Origin: Asanoa ferruginea
Lineage (GTDB): Bacteria; Actinomycetota; Actinomycetes; Mycobacteriales; Micromonosporaceae
Direction: 5' to 3'
Length of the DNA stretch: 64,000 nucleotides
Assembly (NCBI RefSeq): GCF_003387075.1
Contig: NZ_QUMQ01000001.1
Coordinates: 5,332,001 to 5,396,000 of the forward strand
Shown: positions 25,730 to 34,756 of the stretch, piece by piece
Position numbering within the stretch: the first letter of the stretch is position 1
Layout: every line of letters starts with the position of its first letter
Notes under the pieces: generated by a model
What the model saw: the letters and a program-made list of their open reading frames with translations, nothing else
Databases searched by the model: none
Told to the model about the DNA's origin: nothing
Translations under genes and position numbers: made by a program

Positions 25730-26701
25730 TCACACCTTCAGTGGGTTGGCGACGTCGAGTTGGTCCTGGTCGATGAGCCAGCGCACCGACTCGAGCACGG
25801 CCTCTTCCGGCTCGTAGCGCGGTGCGTATCCCAGCACCGCCCGCGCCTTCTCGATGCTGAAGTAGTGGTCGCGCATGAGATGTTCCCAGCTCATCTGGGC
25901 GGCTTCGGCCTCCGTGTCGTGCCGGAACTGCTCCCAGGTCACCGGGCGCAGGTCGGCGCTCTGGCCGAACCAGGACGCGGCGATCTGGGCGTAGCCGCGC
26001 ACGTTGAGCGCCGACGGCGCGACGACGCTGAAGTCTTCGCCGGCTGCGGCGTCGCGGCGGGCCAGCGCGGCTTCGAAGGCCTGTGCCACGTCGTCGGCGT
26101 GCACGTGGTGCATGAACTCCGCGCCGATCCCGGGCACGTCGATCGGCTCGCCGGCCGAGAGCCGGCGCCAGACCGTGGGGTCGAGGTTGCCGAGCGGGCC
26201 GATTGGGTGCCAGCCGGGGCCGACGATGTGGCCGGGGTGTAGCGAGGTGGTGACCAGCCCACCGGACCTGGTCTCCTGCTCGAGCATCTCGGCGATGGCG
26301 GCCTTCGCGATGCCGTACCCACCGACTGGCGGTGTTCCGGTGTCTTCGGTGACCGGCACCTTCAGGCTCGGGCCGCTGCGCCAGATCGTGCCGCAGTGCA
26401 GCAGGTGCCCGGTCGCGCCGCGGAGCCGCTCGACGAGCGCCGTCGCGGAGTCGAGGTCGAAGCAGATCAGGTCGACGACGGCGTCCGGCTCGAGCCCGGC
26501 GACCCGGTCGGCGAAGGTGCCCGCGCGGTCTTCGGCCTCGCGGTCGGCGGTCACCGGGCGCACGTCGTGCCAGGCCGGGTCGTCGACGTAGCCGGCTCGT
26601 TGCCCTCGGCTGATGTTGACCACGTCGTGACCGGCGCGGACCAGCCGCGGGATCAGGAACGTGCCGATGTGCCCGCTACCACCGATGACAACAACTTTCA
26701 C
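25730..26701 (-). CDS. NAD-dependent epimerase/dehydratase (extended SDR family)
   Basis: The 323-residue protein has the Rossmann motif GGSGHIG near its N-terminus and the catalytic YGIAK (YxxxK). Other extended-SDR landmarks are HPGHIVGPGWHP and HVHADDVAQAFEAAL. The GTG start overlaps the upstream ECF sigma factor stop by 4 bp (GTGA), so they form an operon. The substrate, probably a nucleotide sugar or similar, is not predicted. Confidence 0.88.
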   Translation of the reverse strand: MKVVVIGGSGHIGTFLIPRLVRAGHDVVNISRGQRAGYVDDPAWHDVRPVTADREAEDRAGTFADRVAGLEPDAVVDLICFDLDSATALVERLRGATGHLLHCGTIWRSGPSLKVPVTEDTGTPPVGGYGIAKAAIAEMLEQETRSGGLVTTSLHPGHIVGPGWHPIGPLGNLDPTVWRRLSAGEPIDVPGIGAEFMHHVHADDVAQAFEAALARRDAAAGEDFSVVAPSALNVRGYAQIAASWFGQSADLRPVTWEQFRHDTEAEAAQMSWEHLMRDHYFSIEKARAVLGYAPRYEPEEAVLESVRWLIDQDQLDVANPLKV

Positions 26702-27189
26702 GGCGCCAGGCTACCCAACGCCCGCCGCAGCGCCGTCCGGGCGGCGAACGATCGTGACTTGACCGTTCCCGCCGGCACGTTGAGCGTGGCGGCCAGTTCG
26801 CTGGGTGTGTCGCCCTGGTAGTAGAGCGCGAACAGCAGCCGGCGCTGGTCGGGCGCCAGCGTGGAGATGGAGTCCCGGACGCTGCGAACCGCGACGACCC
26901 GGTCGGCGAGGTCGGTCTCGTCGGAGAGCTTGTCGGGGTCGGCGCCGGCGGCTTCGACCGGGCGGGCGCGGCGGGCCCGGAGCCGATCGATGACGAGGTT
27001 GCGGGCGACCGTGAACAGCCACGGCCGCAGGATGGCCGGATCGCTGTCCGCTTGCCGCCAGGCGCGCAGGAAGACCTCCTGCACGAGGTCTTCGGCGAGC
27101 GCATGGTCGCCGAGCGTCATCCGGTTGAGATAGGCGAGCAGCGGGCCGCGGTTGCGCTGATACATCGCGGCGAAATCGGCGGGTGCCAT
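26698..27189 (-). CDS. ECF-type RNA polymerase sigma factor
   Basis: The 163-residue protein contains region 2 (AEDLVQEVFLRAWRQ, then ILRPWLFTVARNLVIDRLR) and region 4 (TLAPDQRRLLFALYYQGDTPSELAATLNVPAGTVKSRSF). The start at ATG 27189 is chosen for homology; no clear ribosome site is visible, and an in-frame start 75 bp upstream is possible. There is no adjacent anti-sigma factor gene. The co-transcribed epimerase gene is the only obvious partner. Confidence 0.88.
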   Translation of the reverse strand: MAPADFAAMYQRNRGPLLAYLNRMTLGDHALAEDLVQEVFLRAWRQADSDPAILRPWLFTVARNLVIDRLRARRARPVEAAGADPDKLSDETDLADRVVAVRSVRDSISTLAPDQRRLLFALYYQGDTPSELAATLNVPAGTVKSRSFAARTALRRALGSLAP

Positions 27190-27223
27190 GGGCTCAGCGT
27201 CGTGCCGCCGCCCGGCGTGAACA

Positions 27224-27240
27224 TCACTGAACCTCAGTGA
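27224..27240. promoter_or_regulatory. 17-bp palindrome upstream of the ECF sigma gene
   Basis: TCACTGA-ACC-TCAGTGA is perfect over both 7-bp arms and lies 35-51 bp upstream of the sigma factor ATG. It could be an operator; the binding protein is unknown. Confidence 0.45.
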
Positions 27241-27246
27241 GATCAG

Positions 27247-27277
27247 AGGGCGGGCTCGCGACATGCCAGCCCGCCCT
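27247..27277 (-). terminator. Terminator hairpin of the alpha/beta-hydrolase gene
   Basis: A perfect 10-bp stem (AGGGCGGGCT / AGCCCGCCCT) with an 11-nt loop begins 9 bp after the stop of the minus-strand hydrolase gene. Confidence 0.7.
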
Positions 27278-27286
27278 GCCGCGGTC

Positions 27287-27976
27287 TCAGCCCGCCTGCG
27301 CGGCCTTCTTGATCAGCTCGGCCACGGCCTCCGGGCGGGAGACGTAAACCGAGTGGCTGCCCGGCACCTCGACGACCTGCGCGCCGGCCCGTTGTGCCAT
27401 CGCGCGCTGCGCCGGCGGCGGGATCATGCGGTCGTCGGTCGCGACCAGGTAGTAGCTGGGCTTGCTGCGCCACGCGGGCTCGGTGACGGCGCCGCCCAGC
27501 GCGTCGACGCCCCAGGGGAGCTGGGAGTCGGCCATGAACGCGGCCTCGTCGGCCGGCAGGTCACCGGCGAACGACGCGTGGAACTTGTCGCGGTCGAGGA
27601 ACAGGAAGCCGTTGACCGGCGGCAGGATCGGCGGCACCGGGGCGCCGGGCGGCGGGTCGGCGATCAGGGTGTTGACCGACTCGCCCTTGTCAGGGGCGAA
27701 CGCCGCGACGTAGACCAACGCGGCGACCTTGTCGTGGGTGCCGGACTCGCTGACGACGACGCCACCGTAGGAGTGGCCCACCAGGATCGTCGGGCCGTCC
27801 TGTGCGTCGAGCACCTCCCGGGTCGCCGCGACGTCACCGGCCAGCGAGATCGTGGGGTGCTGCACGACCGAGACCCGGAAGCCGTCGGCGGTCAGCAGGT
27901 GGTAGAGCCGAGCCCAGCCCGACCCGTCGACAAATCCGCCGTGTACGAGGACGACGTTGGTGATTGACCCACTCAT
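27287..27976 (-). CDS. Alpha/beta-hydrolase (esterase), paralogue of the gene at 37,557
   Basis: The 229-residue enzyme starts at an ATG behind GGAAGGAG. It has the oxyanion segment VLVHGGFVDGSGW, nucleophile Ser69 in VGHSYGG, an acid in ATDDRMIPPP and the catalytic histidine in PGSHSVY. This is the small esterase/hydroxynitrile-lyase-like branch of the fold. It is nearly colinear along its whole length, with long identical stretches, with the hydrolase at 37,557-38,246. It is divergent from an AAA-LuxR regulator that is probably its activator. Confidence 0.88.
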   Translation of the reverse strand: MSGSITNVVLVHGGFVDGSGWARLYHLLTADGFRVSVVQHPTISLAGDVAATREVLDAQDGPTILVGHSYGGVVVSESGTHDKVAALVYVAAFAPDKGESVNTLIADPPPGAPVPPILPPVNGFLFLDRDKFHASFAGDLPADEAAFMADSQLPWGVDALGGAVTEPAWRSKPSYYLVATDDRMIPPPAQRAMAQRAGAQVVEVPGSHSVYVSRPEAVAELIKKAAQAG

Positions 27977-28107
27977 GAGTGGTGCTCCTTCCGAGCTGTC
28001 GATGTCGCTCACCACTACGAAATCGGGGCGCCCGGGTTCGCGGTGATTTCCGGGGTGGTGGCCCGGGCTCGCGCGGTGGTGGACTGGGCGCGGAGGTGTG
28101 GCGTCGG

Positions 28108-30840
28108 GTGTCGAGGAACGAACTGGTCGGCCGGGACCGCGAGGTGGCCCTGTTGCGCGCGGCGGTGGAGTCGGTCGCCGACGGGCGCGGCGGATCGCTC
28201 TGGATCGACGGCGAGCCGGGCGTCGGCAAGACGAGCCTGCTCGCCCTGGTCCCCGAGTTCGCCGCCGGGTGCCACGTGATGGCCGGCCGGGCCAGCGAGC
28301 ACAGTGCGGTGTTCCCGCTGCGCGTGCTGCTCGACACCGTCGCGGGCCACCCGCCCGGATCCGGGCCGATCGTCGACCCGGTCGCCGCCGACGCCGAACG
28401 CGTGCTCCTCGAGATCGACCGGTGGTGCGCCTCGGGGCCGGTCGTCGTCTGCGTCGACGACCTCCAGTGGGCCGACGACGCCAGCCTCGCGGTGTGGGCC
28501 CGGCTGGCCGAAGCGACCCGGCAGCTGCCGTTGTTGCTGATCGGAGCCGCGCGGTCGGTCCCGATCAGAGCCGACGTGCTGCGCCTGAGCCGGGCGTTGA
28601 GCGGCTCCGGAACCACGATGCTGACGCTGGAGCCACTCGACCACGCAGCCGCAGTGGCGGTCGTCGAGCGGCTGCTCGCCGCCCGTCCCAGCCGGTCGGT
28701 CGAGGACCTGGTCCGCCAGGCCGGCGGCAACCCGCTCTACCTCCGCGTACTCGTGGAGGCTCTGCTCCTCGACTGCGGCATCACGGTCGCCGACGGCGTG
28801 GCGACCGCGGCGGCCCCGGCGACGCCGACGCCGCCGACGTTGGTCACCGCGATCGGCGCGCGGCTCGGGTTCCTCACCACGACCGCACTCCAGACGTTGC
28901 GGCTCGCGGCCGTGCTGGGGCCCGAGTTCCGGCTGACCCACCTCGCCCTGCTGTCCGACCGTCCGATGGCCACCCTGGCCGAGGTGGTCGAAGAGGGCCT
29001 CGCCGCGGGCGTGCTGACCGAGGCCGGCAGCGCGCTCGCGTTCCGCCACGCGCTGATCCACCGGGTCAGCTACGAGTCGATGCCCGAGGCGGTGACCGCC
29101 GCGCTGCACGAACGCGCCGCCCGGATGCTCGCCCTGGCCGGCGAACCCGACGAAGACGTGGCCGCACACCTGCTGGCCGCCCCCGACGCAGACGCCAGGT
29201 GGGTGGCCGACTGGCTGGACCGCGCGTCACCCGGGCTGCTGGCCCGCAGCCCCGGGGGCGCGGTGACGCTGCTGGAGCGGATCCGGGCCGGCGCGGCCGG
29301 GTCGCGACTGGACCACCATCTCGCGGAGGGCCTGTTCCGGCTGGGTCGCTACGCGGAGATCGAGCCGCTGGTCTGGCCACGTCTGGTGGAGGCGCGGCGC
29401 AGCGCGGAAGTGGGTCCGCTCACCTGGCGGCTGGCCTACACCCAGCGGCTGCTGGGCCGGTTGGAGCGGGCCCTCGAGGTGCTCGACGACGTGCTGCGCC
29501 ACGCAAGCCTCGACGAACGCTGGCGGGCCCGGCTGGCCGCGCTGCGGGCCAACGTGCTGATGGGACTCGGGCGGCCCACCGAAGCGGTCGACGCCGCGAC
29601 CGACGCCCGCGCGGCCGGCGAAGGCGCCGGCGACCGCACCGCGATCGGCTGGGCCATGTTCACCTGGGCGATGGCCGCGGCGGTGCACGGTGAGGATCAC
29701 GCGGCCGCCGTGAGCGCCGCCGAAACCGCGTCGCTGGTTGTCGGCGACGACCCGGAGACGACCGAACTGCGGCTCCTACTGCTGCTCAACCGCGCCTCGG
29801 GCACCTGGAACCTGGGCCGCTACGACGAGTCCCGGCGGCTGGTCGGCGAGGCCTTCGCGCTCGCCGAGCGTGCCGGCGCACCGCACCGGATGGCGTCGCT
29901 GCGGGTGCTCGCGGCCGAGATGCGCTTTCACGAGGGCGCCTGGGACGACGCGCTCACCGAGCTGGAGTCGGGCACCGATGTGCCAACCCAGAATCCAACC
30001 CGGGTCATGTTGTACGGGATCCGCGCGCTGATCGCCGTCCATCGCGACGAGCCGGACGACGGGGTCGGCGACATTCCGAACCATTCCCTCCGGATGGCCG
30101 ACAACCTGCTGACCGCCCGGGCCCTGACGATGGACCGCGACGGGCAACCGCAGCGGGCCCTGGCCGCTTTCCTGGAGCTGCTCGACCCAGGGTCCACACT
30201 GGAATTTCCCGACCTGACGCTCGACAAATGCCTGTGGCTCACCCATGCCGTGCGCATCGCGGCCGGGCTCGGTGCGCGGCCCGTGGTGGTCGCGGCCGCC
30301 CGGGCCTGCTCGGCGGCGGCCGCCGCCCAGCACCTGCCGGCGATCGCCGCCGCCGCGCAGCTATGCCGCGGACTGGCCGACGACGACGCCGACCTCGTCC
30401 TGGCCGCGGCCGACGCGTTCGGTCGACAGCTCCCGCTCTTCGCGGCGACCGCGCGGGAGAACGCCGCGGCGATGCTCGCGACCGCCGACCCGGCCCGGTC
30501 GCGGGTGGCCCTCGCGGAGGCCGTCGCGACCTACTCCGACCTGGGCGCGACCTGGGACATCCGCCGGGCCGACGCCCGGCTGCGCAAGGCCGGCATCCGG
30601 CGCGGCGCGCGTGGGTCGCGACGGCGTTCCGCGACCGGCTGGGAGTCCCTGACCCCGACGGAACGCACCGTCGCCCGGCTCGTGGCGCAGGGCCACTCCA
30701 ATCCGGATATCGCGGTCGCGTTGTATCTGTCGCGGAACACCGTGCAGACCCACGTGTCACACATCCTCGGCAAACTGAGCTGCCACTCCCGGCGCGAGGT
30801 GGCCGCGCACGTCGCCACCGAGCCGGTCACCTCGTCGTGA
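28108..30840 (+). CDS. Large LuxR-family regulator with AAA ATPase domain (LAL/MalT-like)
   Basis: The GTG at 28108 with GGAGG 9 bp upstream gives 910 residues; an earlier GTG at 28096 is possible. Walker A is GEPGVGKT (35-42), Walker B is VVVCVDDLQWADD, and the centre is alpha-helical, TPR-like. The C-terminal 65 residues are a LuxR helix-turn-helix (LTPTERTVARLVAQGHSNPDIAVALYLSRNTVQTH, shown here as family evidence only in part). Such proteins are ligand- and ATP-dependent activators. It is divergent from the hydrolase at 27,287 and convergent with a SnoaL-like gene (14-bp overlap). Confidence 0.88.
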   Translation: MSRNELVGRDREVALLRAAVESVADGRGGSLWIDGEPGVGKTSLLALVPEFAAGCHVMAGRASEHSAVFPLRVLLDTVAGHPPGSGPIVDPVAADAERVLLEIDRWCASGPVVVCVDDLQWADDASLAVWARLAEATRQLPLLLIGAARSVPIRADVLRLSRALSGSGTTMLTLEPLDHAAAVAVVERLLAARPSRSVEDLVRQAGGNPLYLRVLVEALLLDCGITVADGVATAAAPATPTPPTLVTAIGARLGFLTTTALQTLRLAAVLGPEFRLTHLALLSDRPMATLAEVVEEGLAAGVLTEAGSALAFRHALIHRVSYESMPEAVTAALHERAARMLALAGEPDEDVAAHLLAAPDADARWVADWLDRASPGLLARSPGGAVTLLERIRAGAAGSRLDHHLAEGLFRLGRYAEIEPLVWPRLVEARRSAEVGPLTWRLAYTQRLLGRLERALEVLDDVLRHASLDERWRARLAALRANVLMGLGRPTEAVDAATDARAAGEGAGDRTAIGWAMFTWAMAAAVHGEDHAAAVSAAETASLVVGDDPETTELRLLLLLNRASGTWNLGRYDESRRLVGEAFALAERAGAPHRMASLRVLAAEMRFHEGAWDDALTELESGTDVPTQNPTRVMLYGIRALIAVHRDEPDDGVGDIPNHSLRMADNLLTARALTMDRDGQPQRALAAFLELLDPGSTLEFPDLTLDKCLWLTHAVRIAAGLGARPVVVAAARACSAAAAAQHLPAIAAAAQLCRGLADDDADLVLAAADAFGRQLPLFAATARENAAAMLATADPARSRVALAEAVATYSDLGATWDIRRADARLRKAGIRRGARGSRRRSATGWESLTPTERTVARLVAQGHSNPDIAVALYLSRNTVQTHVSHILGKLSCHSRREVAAHVATEPVTSS

Positions 30841-31216
30841 CCGCCGTGTCGGCGTAGAGCTGGACATTGACGATGCGGCCGTCCTCGACTCGGAAAAACC
30901 AGAGATTCTGGAAGACCACCGGCTTGCCCGTCGCCTTGGGCACGGCCGTGTTGGTGAGCCGGGCGATGACGTGATCGTCGGCGGCGAGGACGTCGTCGAC
31001 GACGATGTCGAACGAGCTCCAGACGTCGCCGCTGGCCGGGCTCTTCGCGAAGAACTCGTCGAAGGCCGCGCGCCCGGTGAACACGCCGCCGTAGGGCAGG
31101 GTGGCGGGCAACGTGAGCACGACATCGTCACTGAGCATCGGCAGGATGTGGCTCCGGTCGTGTTCCTGGAACAACTGCGCGACGGCGTCCCTCAACTCCG
31201 CCTTGCTGTAGGACAT
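30827..31216 (-). CDS. SnoaL-like/NTF2-fold protein
   Basis: This 129-residue protein starts behind a strong GAGGGAGGAC site. It has the cone-shaped NTF2-like fold pattern: an N-terminal helix (KAELRDAVAQLFQEHD), a strand with DDVVLTLPATLPYGGVFTGR, and C-terminal strands with VVFQNLWFFRVEDGRI. The family includes isomerases, cyclases and ligand-binding proteins, and the specific role is unclear. It lies 14 bp downstream of the amidase in the same orientation, suggesting an operon. Confidence 0.82.
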   Translation of the reverse strand: MSYSKAELRDAVAQLFQEHDRSHILPMLSDDVVLTLPATLPYGGVFTGRAAFDEFFAKSPASGDVWSSFDIVVDDVLAADDHVIARLTNTAVPKATGKPVVFQNLWFFRVEDGRIVNVQLYADTAVTTR

Positions 31217-31230
31217 GAGCGTCCTCCCTC

Positions 31231-32637
31231 TCAGAGGGCGGGGTGCAGGTCGCGGACCGGGCTCACCGATTCGAGCAGCGAGGCCATGTGCAGGATCGTC
31301 GACTCCGCGTGCCAGTTGGCCACGAGCTGCACGGCGATCGGCATGCCGTCGCTGCTCGTGCCGAACCGCATCGACAGGGCCGGAAGCCCGGTCAGGTTGA
31401 ACGGGACGGTCGTCGAGCTCACGTGGAACGCGTTCACCGTCTGGCCGTCCACGGTCACGTCCGTGATCCCGTGCGCGTGCGCGGGGAACGTCGTCACCGG
31501 GAGCAGCAGCAGGTCGTACCGCGAAAAGTATTCGGTGAAGCCGTCCCGGAGCCGCTCGCGGCCCTCGTCGGCGTCGACGAAGTCCGCCGCGGCGGTGTCG
31601 GGTAGGCCGAGCAAGGTCTTGGAGTAGCGGAACATCTCGTCTTCGTGACCCGCGGTGACCTCCCGGACCGGAGGCTTCATCTCCATGTTGTGCTCCCGCA
31701 TCCACAGGTCGAGCGGGTTGTCCCGCTCGAGAGCCGGAATGCTGACCGCGTCGACCTCCGCCCCCGCCGCTGCGAGCGCGTCGGCGGCCGCGCGCACCGT
31801 TGCGGTGACCTCGGGATCGACCGGGCCAAGGCCCGAGTCGACGAGCCAGCCGACGCGGACGGGGCGGTCGGGTGCCTCGCCGAGGCCGGCGTCGAACTCG
31901 CGCGGGAAGTCGGAGTAGCCGTCGAAGCCGTCCGGACCGGCCAGCACCGAGTAAGCCAGTTTGAGGTCGCGAATGGAACGGGCCAGCGAACCGGCGTGCC
32001 AGTCGCGGCGCGGCTCCCGTGGCCAGATCCCCGTCATCGGCACGCGCCCGTGCGTCGCCTTGAATGCCACGATGCCGGTGTCCGCCGCGGGCCCACGCAG
32101 CGAGATGGACAGGTCGCTGCCGAGTCCGATCGGGGACATCCCGGCCGCGATCGCCGCGGACTCGCCGCCGCTGGAACCGCCGGGCGAGCGTTCGAGGTCC
32201 CAGGGGTTGTTCGTCCGGCCGGTGAGGAGGTTGTCGGTCTCGATCCAGTAGGAGAACTCCGGCAGATTGGTCTTCGCCATGACGATCGCGCCGGCACCCT
32301 TCATGCGGGCCACGGCGGTGGCGTCCGTGTCCGGAACGCGCCCCTTGAAGATCGGCGAACCGCGCTGGGTGGCCACTCCCGCGGTGTCGAACGAGTCCTT
32401 GACCGTCATGGGCACGCCGTGCAGCGGCCCTACCTCTTCGCCCGCCGCGAGCGCGGCGTCGGCTGCCCGTGCGGCGTCCAGCGCGCCGCCGGCGAGCGTG
32501 ACGATGGCGTTGGTCTTGGAATCGATGGCCTCGATGCGGTCCAGGTGCGCCTGCAACGCCTCGACCGAGGACACCTTCCTGGTGCGGATGAGATCGGCGA
32601 GTTCGGTCGCGTCGACGTAGGTGAGGTCAGTGCTCAT
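31231..32637 (-). CDS. Amidase-signature family hydrolase with variant oxyanion loop
   Basis: The 468-residue enzyme has the Ser-cisSer-Lys triad: Lys80 in PMTVKDSF, Ser155 in SPGGSSGG and Ser179. The segment around the nucleophile is GSDLSISLRGPAADTG; in most amidases it is GSDxGGSxRxPA, so the two glycines before the serine are replaced by Ser and Ile. Substrate and activity may therefore differ from the standard enzymes. It is followed by a SnoaL-like gene and is divergent from a TetR gene. Confidence 0.87.
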   Translation of the reverse strand: MSTDLTYVDATELADLIRTRKVSSVEALQAHLDRIEAIDSKTNAIVTLAGGALDAARAADAALAAGEEVGPLHGVPMTVKDSFDTAGVATQRGSPIFKGRVPDTDATAVARMKGAGAIVMAKTNLPEFSYWIETDNLLTGRTNNPWDLERSPGGSSGGESAAIAAGMSPIGLGSDLSISLRGPAADTGIVAFKATHGRVPMTGIWPREPRRDWHAGSLARSIRDLKLAYSVLAGPDGFDGYSDFPREFDAGLGEAPDRPVRVGWLVDSGLGPVDPEVTATVRAAADALAAAGAEVDAVSIPALERDNPLDLWMREHNMEMKPPVREVTAGHEDEMFRYSKTLLGLPDTAAADFVDADEGRERLRDGFTEYFSRYDLLLLPVTTFPAHAHGITDVTVDGQTVNAFHVSSTTVPFNLTGLPALSMRFGTSSDGMPIAVQLVANWHAESTILHMASLLESVSPVRDLHPAL

Positions 32638-32675
32638 GGTGTGACGTCCCCTCCCGAGGCAAGGTCAAGATCCGT

Positions 32676-32699
32676 ATATTTCGCAGATTAACGAGATAT
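32676..32699. promoter_or_regulatory. Inverted repeat in the amidase/TetR gap, candidate TetR operator
   Basis: Arms ATATTTCG (32676-32683) and CGAGATAT (32692-32699) match at 7 of 8 positions around an 8-bp spacer, within an unusually AT-rich patch between two divergent genes. Confidence 0.5.
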
Positions 32700-32749
32700 T
32701 TGGATGTTCGCAGGCTCTTACATGAGAAAAAACATCTAAGCTGGAAGCC

Positions 32750-33352
32750 ATGAGCCGGGTATCGCAAGCACAGGCCCGCGAGAACCGCCAGCGAGTGGTC
32801 GAGATAGCCGCGCGGCTGTTCCGCGAGCGCGGCGTGGCCGAGGTGAGCCTGGCCGACGTGATGGCCGGGGCCGGCCTGACGCACGGCGGCTTCTACAAGC
32901 AGTTCGCGTCGAAAGACGCCCTGGTCGTCGAGGCGCTGACGCAGGGACTGACCGAGATCAGCTCGCGCCTGGCCCCGATCGGCGAGACCGGCCGCGCGAG
33001 ATTCCTGGATTACTACCTCTCGCCCGCACACCGCGACGCGCCAGGCGACGGCTGCCCGGTGGCCGGCTTCGTGCGCGACATGCCCGGCGCCGACGCCGAC
33101 CTGGCCGCGACCTACGCCGCGGGAGTCGAATACTTCGCCGACAAGCTGGGCGGCACGGCCGCGGCAAGCACGGCAGTGGGCGCCCTGATCCTCGCGCGGG
33201 CAACGGCCGGCACCCCACTCAGCGACCGCATCCTGACCGAAGCGCTGGCCTCGTTGTCCTCATTGGACGAGGTTGTTGGCGTTCCAACTGGCCAGAAGCC
33301 GGAGCGCGTCGGCCTCGGGACTGCCGGGTCGGGGAGTGTAGACGCTGATTAG
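32750..33352 (+). CDS. TetR-family transcriptional regulator
   Basis: The 200-residue protein has the TetR helix-turn-helix at about 12-58 (RQRVVEIAARLFRERG, then MAGAGLTHGGFYKQFASKDAL). It resembles the subgroup with a GGFY recognition helix and a CPVAGFVRDMP segment. It is divergent from the amidase gene, its probable target. The last 31 codons overlap the 3' end of the convergent MmyB-type gene by 93 bp, and the C-terminal tail there looks non-conserved, suggesting a stop was lost and the frame extended. Confidence 0.88.
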   Translation: MSRVSQAQARENRQRVVEIAARLFRERGVAEVSLADVMAGAGLTHGGFYKQFASKDALVVEALTQGLTEISSRLAPIGETGRARFLDYYLSPAHRDAPGDGCPVAGFVRDMPGADADLAATYAAGVEYFADKLGGTAAASTAVGALILARATAGTPLSDRILTEALASLSSLDEVVGVPTGQKPERVGLGTAGSGSVDAD

Positions 33353-34129
33353 CTGGCTGGACACGGCGTCGATGCGCAGGGTCTCGTAGGGCAACGTCAC
33401 CCGGCCGATGAGCGGATGCCGGAAGGTCTTCGTGCCGGCTCTGGGTGCTCGCACGTCGTTGGTCGCCCACCGCGCCCGGAATTCGGTGCTGCGCGTCGCG
33501 AGTTGCCCGATCAGCTCGGTCAAGTCAGGGTCGTCGGGGTGCCGGCCGGCCTCGATCCGCAGCATTGCCACGGTGTCCGCCGTGATCCGATCCCACTGGG
33601 GAAACAGGTCGCGCGCCCTCGCCTCGTCGAGGAAGAGGAAACGGGCACTGTTCGGCCGTCCCGGCAGGTCGAACACCGGCGCCAGGAGCGCGCGCCCGAG
33701 CGCGTTGGTCGCGAGGATGTCGAACCTGCCGTTGAAGACCACCGCGGGCAGGTGGTCCAGCGAATCCAGCAGCACGCGGACTCCGGGCGTGACCTGGTCC
33801 TTCTCCACGCTACGACGCCGCTTGCGGGTGGCGGGGCTCAGCGCGGCGAGCAGCCGGCCGAGATGGGCGCGTTCGTCATCGTCCAGCCGCAGCACGCCGG
33901 CGACGGCGTCGACGACCCCTGCCGAGGGCCCGGTCGCCTGGCCACGCTCGAGCCGCACGTAGTACTCCGGGCTGACCCCGGCGAGCAACGCGACCTCCTC
34001 CCTGCGCAGCCCGGTCACCCGACGGCGGGCGCCCTGGTGCGGAAGGCCGGCGTCGGCCGGGGTGACCCGGGCGCGACGGGTGGTGAGGAACTCGCGGACC
34101 GCTGCCCGCGCGGCCTCCTTCTCCTGCAT
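33260..34129 (-). CDS. Helix-turn-helix regulator with MmyB-like sensor domain
   Basis: I choose the ATG at 34129, giving 289 residues. The XRE-type helix-turn-helix reads RRVTGLRREEVALLAGVSPEYYVRLERG and is followed by the MmyB-like PAS-type domain (VVFNGRFDILATNALGRALL, then HPLIGRVTLPYETL). The family commonly controls a neighbouring oxidoreductase or small-molecule enzyme gene. Here it is divergent from a SnoaL-like gene and convergent with a TetR gene. Confidence 0.88.
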   Translation of the reverse strand: MQEKEAARAAVREFLTTRRARVTPADAGLPHQGARRRVTGLRREEVALLAGVSPEYYVRLERGQATGPSAGVVDAVAGVLRLDDDERAHLGRLLAALSPATRKRRRSVEKDQVTPGVRVLLDSLDHLPAVVFNGRFDILATNALGRALLAPVFDLPGRPNSARFLFLDEARARDLFPQWDRITADTVAMLRIEAGRHPDDPDLTELIGQLATRSTEFRARWATNDVRAPRAGTKTFRHPLIGRVTLPYETLRIDAVSSQLISVYTPRPGSPEADALRLLASWNANNLVQ

Positions 34130-34231
34130 GAGACCGAGGGTAGGCCCGGGTCCCGCCGCGGAAAGGGTCTCTGTGAGTACCCCTCTTCGCAGGATCTCCC
34201 CGGACGTGATCAACCGACGTTGACTGGGTCC

Positions 34232-34636
34232 ATGACCTCAGCTACATCATTGACCGAGCAGAACCGGGCAGTCGTCGAGGCGATGTTCGCAGCGGCGAAC
34301 AAAGGCGACGTCGAGGGAGTCTTCTCCTATCTGTCCGACGACGTCACCGTCATCGAGCCCCTGTTCCTGCCCTTCGGGAAGGCCTACCACGGCAAGGACG
34401 AATTCCTCGGCCTGGCCCAGGTCTTGCCGAACTATCTCGACATCTCCTCGATCACGGTGCACTACACGATCGCCGACGGCGACCGCGTCGCCGCGTGCGT
34501 CGGCATCACGGACATCGCGACCGGAGAGCTGACCCACTTCATCGAACAGTTCACCGTCCAGAACGGCAAGATCGTCGAGAATCGGCTGTTCTACCACGAC
34601 GCCGGGACGCTGATCGACCAGCCCAAAGCAGCCTGA
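34232..34636 (+). CDS. SnoaL-like/NTF2-fold protein
   Basis: The 134-residue protein starts at ATG 34232. It shows the family pattern with an N-terminal helix (NRAVVEAMFAAANKGDVEGVFSYLSDDVTV), GKAYHGKDEFLGL and terminal strands ending in QFTVQNGKIVENRLFYHDAG. It is divergent from the MmyB-type regulator, which probably controls it, and is upstream of an AAA-LuxR gene in the same direction. Substrate unknown. Confidence 0.83.
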   Translation: MTSATSLTEQNRAVVEAMFAAANKGDVEGVFSYLSDDVTVIEPLFLPFGKAYHGKDEFLGLAQVLPNYLDISSITVHYTIADGDRVAACVGITDIATGELTHFIEQFTVQNGKIVENRLFYHDAGTLIDQPKAA

Positions 34637-34756
34637 ACCGCAGGTCCGTCCATGGTGGAGCCGACGCGGGCACAGGAATCCCACAGGGTTCGTCACGCGC
34701 GGCGGCTCTAGCATGGGTCGGTGCGGGCGCTCGGTCGGTTCGGTTCCGCGTAGGCG

